A DNA stretch of 64,000 nt from Tritrichomonas musculus (lineage: Eukaryota > Parabasalia > Tritrichomonadida > Tritrichomonadidae): NCBI GenBank assembly GCA_039105265.1, contig JAPFFF010000033.1:62001-126000 (forward strand), read 5' to 3'. A program made the position numbers and the translations under genes. A model generated the notes under the pieces. That model made no database searches and was not told where the DNA came from. It saw only the letters and a list, made by a program, of their open reading frames with translations. Positions within the stretch are counted from its first letter, which is position 1; each line of letters opens with the position of its first letter. Below, piece by piece: positions 56,881 to 64,000 of this stretch.

Positions 56881-57138
56881 AACTTTTTTGGCAGACGTTT
56901 GAGCAAAATCTATGACTATCATCGGCTCTTATTATCTTAATTTGGGTGAAAGAAGAATGAAAAATTAAACATTTTTAAGCCCATTAATAATTAATGAGAG
57001 ATATCATTCCAATTTTTTTTTCGATCTTATATAAAAGGTAATTAGAAGTCAATCATCATTCAATAATATTGAAAATTAAAGTATGAATATTACCCAATGT
57101 TTTTAATCTTTCTAAAATGTGATTTTTATTAATTATTA

Positions 57139-57221
57139 ATATGATAATTGAATAAATTCAATAATTATCGGCTTATCGTTAAAATTTGTTAAACCACATT
57201 GAATTTATTCAATTATCATAT
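57139..57221. repeat. Perfect 24-bp inverted repeat
   Basis: 57139-57162 and 57198-57221 are exact complements (ATATGATAATTGAATAAATT and four more bases), separated by 35 bp. Possible cruciform, small element ends or regulatory site 70 bp before the pseudokinase ATG. Confidence 0.7.
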
Positions 57222-57288
57222 CAATTTTAATTCAAACTAAATTTAAATTTAAATGGATTGAATTTCAAAAATCAAATAATTAATAAAG

Positions 57289-58158
57289 ATGGAAGTACCG
57301 CAGAATATAGGAAAATATCAAATTAAATATTTAATTTCTACACTATTAGAAAGACGCCTTTTTCTTGCCAATGATCCCGAAGGAAATAATGTAATTATAA
57401 AAGAATCATTAAATAATCAAAATGAACAATTAAAACAAGAATTCGAAATATTAGCAAAACTTAACCATCCTAACATCATAAAGCCAATCGAATTGATCAC
57501 TTTAAATGATAAATATTACCTCATTTTGCCCAGAGCAGAAAACGATTTATTTGAATATATGAAATCGCAAACAATTTCAGATCAGACAATTCATCAAATT
57601 ATGCACAGTTTATTATCAGCTGTACAATATCTGAATGTGCTGGGAATTTGGCATCGTAATATCTGCCCTGAAAATATCTTAATATTTAACAACAATAATG
57701 AAAAAAGATTTGTTTTAGCAGATTTTAAAAACGCAATTAATTATACTGGAACCAAAAATGATGAGTTCAGAACCAAGTATCAATACATGGCACCAGAAAT
57801 ATCTACAAACAAAGGCTGTATGATTTTTTTTTTTTTTGAATTCAAAATGAAAATCATTCAAAAAGTTTTTTTGAATTTTTTTTATTTTGAATTTGAAAAT
57901 AAATCTTGTTTTAATTTATACTAACACCTAGATACTAATAAAATTGATATATGGTCTTGTGGAGTTATAATGTATCAATTGTACAAACATGATTTTCCTT
58001 ATAAAGATAATTCATCCCCAGAAACAGACTCACTTGATGTAACTGATATTCCTCTTACAGCCACTGATCTAATCTCACAAATGCTCTGTGTTGATCCAGA
58101 GATGAGATGTTCAGCCAGTGAAGCACTAAACCATCATTATTTTAATAAAGTTCATTAA
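57289..58158 (+). CDS. Protein pseudokinase with one intron, 251 aa after splicing
   Basis: Exons are 57289-57817 and 57932-58158. Joined, they encode a kinase fold: ATP-lysine strand NVIIKES, catalytic loop WHRNICPENI, metal loop ADFKN, APE in QYMAPEI, then across the splice junction KGYTNKIDIWSCGVIMY and the C-lobe MLCVDPEMRCSASEAL. The catalytic Asp is Asn (HRN) and DFG is DFK, so phosphotransfer is unlikely; it may act as a scaffold or regulator. The N-terminal G-loop is also eroded (STLLERRLF). Without splicing, the frame stops within the intron. The kinase alignment across the junction is strong evidence that splicing is real. Confidence 0.82.
57818..57931 (+). other. Spliceosomal intron, 114 nt
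   Basis: Begins GTATGA and ends ACTAACACCTAG, close to the trichomonad consensus GTAYGT ... ACTAACACACAG, in which branch point and 3' splice site are fused. The phase is 1 (T|AT gives Tyr). The T-rich interior contains stops. The sixth base of the 5' site differs from the consensus. Confidence 0.85.
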
Positions 58159-58427
58159 ATATTTAAAAATACTACAAAGAACTAGCTTTTTTATTTGAAA
58201 AGATATCAAAACAATGATATTTTAATCTTTTATAGATATTTTAAAATATTATCAAATATTAAAAGTTAATAACTTTTTATTTCATCTTCAATAATATAAA
58301 TATAAAATGAAATTGATTACAAAAATAAAAAAGCAGTTTTTATCCAAAACACATTAAAAATAATATGATATAAAATATATATTTGAGTATATTAAAAAAA
58401 AATATAAAAATTGATAAAGATGAAGCA

Positions 58428-60398
58428 TCAATCAAATCCTAAAACATCAACGCACACAAATAATGAAAATTCATCTGATACATTTTCGAAAGCATTGTTA
58501 TGAATTTTCACTAATTTTGCATTTGGAAAAGATGCCAAAAAGAGATTCTCACAATTAAAGCATAATTCATCAATAAGCAAATCATCTCCTTCAAATTCAA
58601 AAGTTCTTAAATTTTCGCATAGAGAAAAAGCTTTATTTAAAATCTTAACAGAATGACCTTGAATTACAAAACTTTCGAGAGAAGAGCATTCAAAAGCACT
58701 TTCGCAAATAACAGATAATTCTGAATTTGGATTAAACTCAACTTTTTTCAAGTTACTGCATTTATAAAAAGCTGATTTTTGGATTTGAATCACTCCTTTT
58801 GGAATGAAAATAGATTCAATAGAAGAAGTAGAGAATGCATTTTCACCGATAATTTTAAGCTCTGAATTTTCACCAAATTCAATTGATTTCAAATAATCAC
58901 ATGAACTAAAAGCAGATTCATCTATTTGTTCCACTCGACTTGGAATCATAATTGATTCAATTGATGAAGAAGAAAAAGCATTTTTCATTATAATTTGAAG
59001 CTCTGAATTGGGATGGAATTCAATTGTCTTTAAATATTCACACGAAGAAAAGGCAGACTCTTCTATTTGCTTCACGTGACGAGGGATTGAAATTGCTTCT
59101 ATAGACGAATAAGCAAAAGCGAGTTTATCAATAATTTGAAGTTCAGAATTCTCAGAAAATTCAACAGATTTCAAAAATTGACACGAATGGAATGCTGAAT
59201 TGCCAATCTTTGTAACTTTACTTGGAATTGACATGAACTCAAGAGAAGAAGAATCAAAAGCACTTTCACAAATTTCTTGAAGTTCTGAATTTTGTGGAAA
59301 TTCAACTTTTTGAAGATTCTCACATGAACGAAAGGCGGACCTTCCAATCTGAACGACATGGACTGGAATCGAAATCATGAAAAGAGAAGAGAAAGAGAAA
59401 GAATTGTTTCCAATGATTTGAAGTTCAGAATCATTTGTGAAATCAATTCTTTGAATATTCTGGCATTGAGAAAAAGTGAAATCATCAATTTTTGTCACTT
59501 TTTTTGGGATCAAAATATATTCAATTGATGAGTATGTAAATGATCCTCTGCCAATGATTTTTAATTCAGAATTCGGTGAAAATTCAATCAGTTCAAGTTG
59601 CTCACACCAGGCAAATGATTTGGATCCAATTTCAACAACTGTCTCTGGAATCTTAATGTTGACAATTGATGAATTAATGAATGCTTCTTTATCAATTATT
59701 TTGAGTTTTGAATCAGGCTCAAATTCCACTTTTTCAATAAGTTCACATGATGAAAAAGCTGATTCACCAATTGTTTCAACACTCTTTGGAATTATGATAC
59801 AATCAAGTGATGAATGTGAAAATGTAAATTTGTCAATTTTTTGAAGTTGCGAATTTGGTAAAAATTTGATTCTTTCCAGTTTTTTGCAAAAATTGAATGA
59901 ATATGGGCCAAGTGATGTGATATTTGATGGGATTTCAGCATCATAAACATCTCTACACGCGAAAATAACAGTGTCATATGTATTTTTATTTGGATCTGAT
60001 TTTCCAAGAATTAATTTTCTCTCTTTATCGGCATATATGAAGTTATGGTTATCTGGAGAAAGCTGAACATCGACTAAATTTGGTACACCAGTACACCATC
60101 CTTCTCTAAGTTCACTTACTTTTGAAGGAATTGAAATGTATTTAAGTGAAGACTGAAAAAAAGATTCTTCTTCAATTAAACGTAATTCAGAATTATACGG
60201 GAAATATATTGCTTTAATACGAAGATGATTTTGAAATGAATGAGAACTTATTGACGTAATAATATATTCTTTTGAATTGAAAGAAATACTTTTTGGTATT
60301 AATGTAAAAGGTTTGGCTTTTGGAGATAATATAACTTTTCCAGTTAAGTCCGTTTCATTTAATTCATAATTGACTTTGTTACTTTGGATAATAGTCAT
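58428..60398 (-). CDS. BspA-like LRR protein, 656 aa
   Basis: Begins MTIIQSNKVNYELNETDLTG; Met1 at 60398 is preferred over 60458 because TCAATTTATTGG, an initiator-like site, lies just upstream. Residues 1-110 form a cap; from about 110 there are some 20 repeats in two alternating forms (IPKSVETIGESAFSSC and ELQIIGNNAFSFSSL), a subtype distinct from the BspA proteins at 12 and 51 kb. No signal peptide or membrane segment. Inferred surface or host-interaction role by family. Confidence 0.8.
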   Translation of the reverse strand: MTIIQSNKVNYELNETDLTGKVILSPKAKPFTLIPKSISFNSKEYIITSISSHSFQNHLRIKAIYFPYNSELRLIEEESFFQSSLKYISIPSKVSELREGWCTGVPNLVDVQLSPDNHNFIYADKERKLILGKSDPNKNTYDTVIFACRDVYDAEIPSNITSLGPYSFNFCKKLERIKFLPNSQLQKIDKFTFSHSSLDCIIIPKSVETIGESAFSSCELIEKVEFEPDSKLKIIDKEAFINSSIVNIKIPETVVEIGSKSFAWCEQLELIEFSPNSELKIIGRGSFTYSSIEYILIPKKVTKIDDFTFSQCQNIQRIDFTNDSELQIIGNNSFSFSSLFMISIPVHVVQIGRSAFRSCENLQKVEFPQNSELQEICESAFDSSSLEFMSIPSKVTKIGNSAFHSCQFLKSVEFSENSELQIIDKLAFAYSSIEAISIPRHVKQIEESAFSSCEYLKTIEFHPNSELQIIMKNAFSSSSIESIMIPSRVEQIDESAFSSCDYLKSIEFGENSELKIIGENAFSTSSIESIFIPKGVIQIQKSAFYKCSNLKKVEFNPNSELSVICESAFECSSLESFVIQGHSVKILNKAFSLCENLRTFEFEGDDLLIDELCFNCENLFLASFPNAKLVKIHNNAFENVSDEFSLFVCVDVLGFD

Positions 60399-60458
60399 TT
60401 TCCAATAAATTGATGTAACGAAGCTTTGAAATAATGTATTTTTATTTATGATATTCAA

Positions 60459-61018
60459 ATTTGGATAAGAAAAAAACGATTGTCCCTTTTTGATAAATTA
60501 ATTAAAAAAAAGAGGGTGGTCAACCAATTGAATACTCATAAAATCTTATAAAATTTTAACATATTATTCATTTATCTTTGTCTATATTGAATAAGATCAC
60601 GAATTTTTAAAATAATTAAAAATAACACTTATTTAATAAAAACAAAATTAATAAATATTTATATTTTAAAAGATTCGAAATATTTTCTGATTTTTAAAAA
60701 ATGCATATTTTAAATTTTTTTATTGATCGATAAGTCATTTGTAATGTCCTAATGATAAATACCCATAAAAAATTGTTTGATTTTTTTCAAGTTTTAATTT
60801 ATGAATGGTCCAAATCATTATTTAATAATAATTATTTTTAAAAAAAATATATGAATATTTTTGCATAAACTAAAAAATGTAAAATGAAATAATTAAGAAA
60901 TATAATATTTGTTAAATGCTTATTTCTATATTAGAATATATTTTAAAAATAATTTTTTTCTAGTTACTTCACCTATATAAATTGTTATTCTTCATAAGCT
61001 CTCGAACAGGAAATTGAA
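60459..61018. other. AT-rich intergenic region upstream of tRNA-His
   Basis: About 560 bp without a frame or repeat that I can support. Confidence 0.5.
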
Positions 61019-61090
61019 GGGTAAGTAGTGTAATGGTTAGCATTATTGATTGTGGCTCAATAGACCCGTGTTCGATTCACGGCTTACCCA
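61019..61090 (+). tRNA. tRNA-His (anticodon GTG)
   Basis: Acceptor GGGTAAG pairs with CTTACCC; D-arm AGTGTAATGGTTAGCA; anticodon stem ATTGA/TCAAT with loop TTGTGGC giving GTG; T-arm CCGTG/CACGG with loop TTCGATT; discriminator A. A run of seven T at 61094 ends transcription by polymerase III. No intron. Confidence 0.95.
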
Positions 61091-61123
61091 AGCTTTTTTT
61101 CTAAACTGTTAGTAGCATTTTTT

Positions 61124-61371
61124 TTAAGGTACAAATCCAGTACGTTATTTTTTGTAAGTGAGAACGTTTATTATTTGAATAGATGGGGGTCTATGAAAAA
61201 GTTTAAATTGACAAGGTGTGTTTTTGACATTTATTTTACATTTTTCTTAATTCAATGACATGTTATGTAAAAAATAGTCAGATATTCGATTTTTTATATA
61301 ACATGTCGATTTTTTCTTATAAAGTGTCAAAAAAAATGGCGGTTACGTAACGTACTGGATTTGTACCTTAA
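61124..61371. repeat. 248-bp TTAA-flanked MITE, copy 2
   Basis: The same ends as at 16904-17151 (GGTACAAATCCAGTACGTT inverted), flanked by TTAA, same length, opposite orientation. It lies 34 bp downstream of tRNA-His. Confidence 0.85.
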
Positions 61372-61426
61372 AATTGATGTAATACTAAATTTTTAAAAAA
61401 TATAGAGAATTCTCTAAAATATTTGT

Positions 61427-61963
61427 TTAAGCAAAAATTACTATATTAGATAAATTTTCATTATTAGTATTGACTTTTTTATTTTCTGAAGACTCGTGGA
61501 ATATTTCTGTTAATTTGAATTGAACTTGCATTTCACCAAAAACTCTTCTATGGTCATATGGGTAAGGAGAATTCAATTTTTTAATATCGCTAATTGGTTC
61601 ATACAAATTAAAAGTCTTCATCTCTGTTCCTATTGCATCCTTTTTTGATTTTGGAAATTCATTTGAAAATATAACTGTAGAAGCCACAATTGGATCATTT
61701 TTTACGAAATTTTTCTTCCTAAAGACAAAAATAATTTTTTTTGTCTTTTTAGTAATGTTTACTGCAAAAATAATGTGAGCATAATTCATTTTTTTGGAAT
61801 CAATTGTAAAAGATTGTTTGTTCCCACCGGGAATTGTAGTTATACTCACCCGAATTTTATCGTCGTCATCAAAAAGGTCTTTATTAAGTGTAAATGATTG
61901 TAAATATACGTCCAAACCTTGCATATAAAATTTATGAAATGATTTTACAAAATTTATTTGCAT
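61427..61963 (-). CDS. Hypothetical beta-rich protein, up to 178 aa
   Basis: Met14 (MQGLDVYLQSFTLNKDLFDD) is the likely start. The body alternates beta strands (KIRVSITTI, YAHIIFAVNI, KKIIFVF) in a pattern that suggests a C2- or immunoglobulin-like sandwich; no catalytic motif. The C-terminus is polar. It stands alone on the minus strand; the broken gene at 62312-63030 lies upstream and may have been its neighbour or its 5' portion. Not assigned to a family. Confidence 0.55.
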   Translation of the reverse strand: MQINFVKSFHKFYMQGLDVYLQSFTLNKDLFDDDDKIRVSITTIPGGNKQSFTIDSKKMNYAHIIFAVNITKKTKKIIFVFRKKNFVKNDPIVASTVIFSNEFPKSKKDAIGTEMKTFNLYEPISDIKKLNSPYPYDHRRVFGEMQVQFKLTEIFHESSENKKVNTNNENLSNIVIFA

Positions 61964-62311
61964 TCAATATTTTCAATAAATTATTTTTTACTTTACTTTT
62001 TGATAGATTTTATAATTATTTTTTGAAAAGAATAAATTTTTTTGATAGAATTTATAAAAATGATGAATTTATTTTATGGTAATCAAATAGTAAAGTTCTA
62101 ATTATTTCCAATAAAGAAAAACCAAATATAAAAGTAAAATAAAAAGAATATAAAAAATATTAAATATCTATGATGGAAGTAAAACATTAATAATGTAATT
62201 TTTAAACAATAAAGAAGAATATTATTACTCCTTTACATACAATTAATTATATTTTTCATATAAAAGGCCAATAATACTAGAAAAACAGCTAAAATAACTC
62301 CTCACTTCCAA
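61964..62311. other. AT-rich spacer
   Basis: About 350 bp with no gene or repeat I can support. Confidence 0.4.
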
Positions 62312-63030
62312 TCAAACGAAATTGGATCTTTTTGAGATTTTTTGTCTGATGTTGGTACTTCGTTGAGAGTGTTTCTTAAATAATCTAAATTGTTTTTTCT
62401 TCATTTCTGATCCAAACATTTCAATTATATGATCATAAACTTTGTAATGAATTTTATTTGGATTCTGATATTTGCGATTCTTTTTCCTAATTGCTTCTGT
62501 AGCAAATAGGAGCAAATGTTCATAAAGATTGGCTCCATTTAATTGATCATCATTAATTCGAAGTGGAAATTATTTGTTAAAATAAATCAAAGATGGCACG
62601 TTATTTATCATGTACGATATATCAAGTGCCAATCTCAACGAAATTTAAACATAAAAAAGTAGGGGTAGCTGCTGTTTCGAAGAAAAATAAACTCTGAGAA
62701 AAACTTGGTACCTTAATTTTTTTCATTGAAGGATTTACATTAGCGAATGGTTAATAATCTTTCTCTTGATCAAACTTGCTTTTAATTACATCTTCATTTG
62801 GAGCATATAATAATCTACGAATCAAAGAACAAAAAACTTCTTGAATCATTAATTCAGTAAAAGGAGTAACACCTTCATTACCAGTATTATCCATTATTCC
62901 TATTAATTCGTTTACTTCATTTTGGTATTTGATATTTGAAAATATTTTTCAATGCCTATTTGGCCATTTCTTCTTGGAATTTGATTTAAATCAACAAATG
63001 AAGGCAGTATATCAATTACAATTAAAATAT
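62312..63030 (-). pseudogene. Broken gene of unknown family
   Basis: Coding-like pieces on the minus strand: VIDILPSFVDLNQIPRRNGQ (about 62960-63020), YQNEVNELIGIMDNTGNEGV ... PFTELMIQEVFCSLIRRLLY (62757-62930), and LRINDDQLNGANLYEHLLLF with ATEAIRKKNRKYQNPNKIHY (62312-62575). They differ in frame and are separated by non-coding DNA. Composition matches a host protein. I do not recognise the family. Confidence 0.55.
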
Positions 63031-63059
63031 GAATGTGATTGAACTCTATTCAAATTTGA

Positions 63060-63824
63060 ATGACAAAACTAGGGCAAAAAATATATTTTCTATTCAAATT
63101 TGAATATAAAAAAATTTTTGATTTCAATTCAAACGTATTTCTCATCATTTTTTTGAAAACATTTGATCTAAAGATTATATCAACATCAGTAAAGAGTTTA
63201 GAAAATTCGATTTTCTGCTATTGTTCCTCGTTGACACAAATCACAATTCCTCCTTCTGTTAATAGTATTGGAAACTATTCTTTCTGCAAGTGCTTTGCAT
63301 TGAAGCAAGTCACAATCTCTTCTTCGGTAACTCAAATCGGATTAAATTCTTTTGATGAATGCACATCATTGGTACAAGTATTATTTACAATTCCATCTTC
63401 TTTAACTCAAATTGGAGGTTTTGCTTTTCACAAATGTTCGTCACTGAAGCAATTTTCAATTCCTGCTTCTGTAACTCAAATTGAAAGTGGTGCTTTCGAT
63501 GAATGTTCATCACTTCAGCAAATACTAATTCCTTCTTCTGTAAAACAAATTGGCAATGCTGCTTTTTGTGATTGTTCATCATTGGCAAATGTGTCATTTA
63601 AAACACCTTCTTCATTAACTCACATCGGAGTTAGTGCCTTTCATGGGTGCCTATCATTGACTCAAATAATTATTCCTTCCTCTGTTATAGAAATTGGTAA
63701 AAAGCCTTTCAGTAATTGCTTGTCATTAAAACAAATATCAATTCCCAGATCTTTAAATACATCGTCAAATATGAAACATTTCTATTTTGATATTAATACA
63801 AAAGTAGAAGTAATTATCAGGTAA
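63060..63824 (+). pseudogene. BspA-like LRR fragment
   Basis: From about 63184 it encodes nine BspA-type repeats (SVKSLENSIFCYCSSLTQIT and others) ending RSLNTSSNMKHFYFDINTK. The first 40 codons (63060-63180) look like AT-rich intergenic DNA, not a head domain, and no cap or signal precedes the repeats. Probably a 5'-truncated copy; it may still be transcribed. Closest in style to the gene at 50801-52486. Confidence 0.7.
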
Positions 63825-64000
63825 AATTAAAGTATTTTTTTTTTTAATAATTTGAAGTTATTTTTTGAATTTATAATTCTATATAGAACATTTATTAGAA
63901 GAAACCAAAAGTAGATAATGATAGCAAAAAAAAAAAATAATATATATTTCGTGATTTTATAAAATTTTAATAAATTTGTCACATTTATTTTTTAATTTCT
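63825..64000. other. AT-rich window edge
   Basis: T and A runs; nothing recognisable. Confidence 0.4.

Larger units (their letters stand above)
56711..57288. other. Non-coding region with tRNA relic and inverted repeat
   Basis: No gene. It holds a 3' tRNA-His-like fragment (56851-56880) and a perfect 24-bp inverted repeat (57139-57162 and 57198-57221) upstream of the pseudokinase. Confidence 0.5.

Overview
The window looks like a nuclear contig of a parabasalid protist, most likely a trichomonad close to Tritrichomonas. The evidence is: very AT-rich intergenic DNA with long A/T runs; short, mostly intronless genes; several BspA-like leucine-rich-repeat genes (two with a DUF3447-type ankyrin head); relics of NlpC/P60 and Pmp-like genes, both families known as trichomonad gene expansions; an intron ending in ACTAACACCTAG, which closely matches the trichomonad fused branch-point/3' splice motif; and Maverick/Polinton, mariner and hAT-like elements. 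The species call is inference.

Layout. 1-3.8 kb: remnant of one Maverick/Polinton subfamily, cut by the window start. 3.8-7.1 kb: a small host-type gene and a hAT-like element with a perfect 8-bp target duplication, into which an apparently intact mariner has inserted. 8.3-15.3 kb: a Rab GTPase-coiled coil-protein kinase fusion, an unknown gene, a candidate structured RNA and a long BspA-like gene split by one in-frame stop. 15.6-20.4 kb: a decayed NlpC/P60 gene, a P-loop nucleoside-kinase-like gene and four inverted-repeat (MITE-like) elements. 21.1-45.6 kb: a 24.5-kb Maverick/Polinton with near-identical terminal inverted repeats and a TGATAAA flanking repeat. It carries a B-family DNA polymerase, integrase, packaging-type ATPase, major capsid protein and a long fibre-like protein. 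Its left terminal repeat is split by a 2.4-kb piece of a different, more GC-rich Polinton. 46-64 kb: a vWA-like gene beside ubiquitin and vWA relics, a BTB-like coiled-coil protein, a broken DUF3447/BspA gene, a kinesin, a Pmp-like pseudogene, an intron-bearing pseudokinase, another BspA-like gene, tRNA-His, a second copy of a 248-bp TTAA-flanked MITE, and a BspA fragment at the right edge.

The host genes suggest surface interaction (BspA, Pmp-like, NlpC/P60 relics) and signalling/trafficking (Rab-kinase, pseudokinase, kinesin). The rest is a layered mobile-element landscape. The most distinctive signals are the hybrid Polinton terminus, the Rab-kinase fusion, the intron-containing pseudokinase and the three-hairpin RNA candidate.
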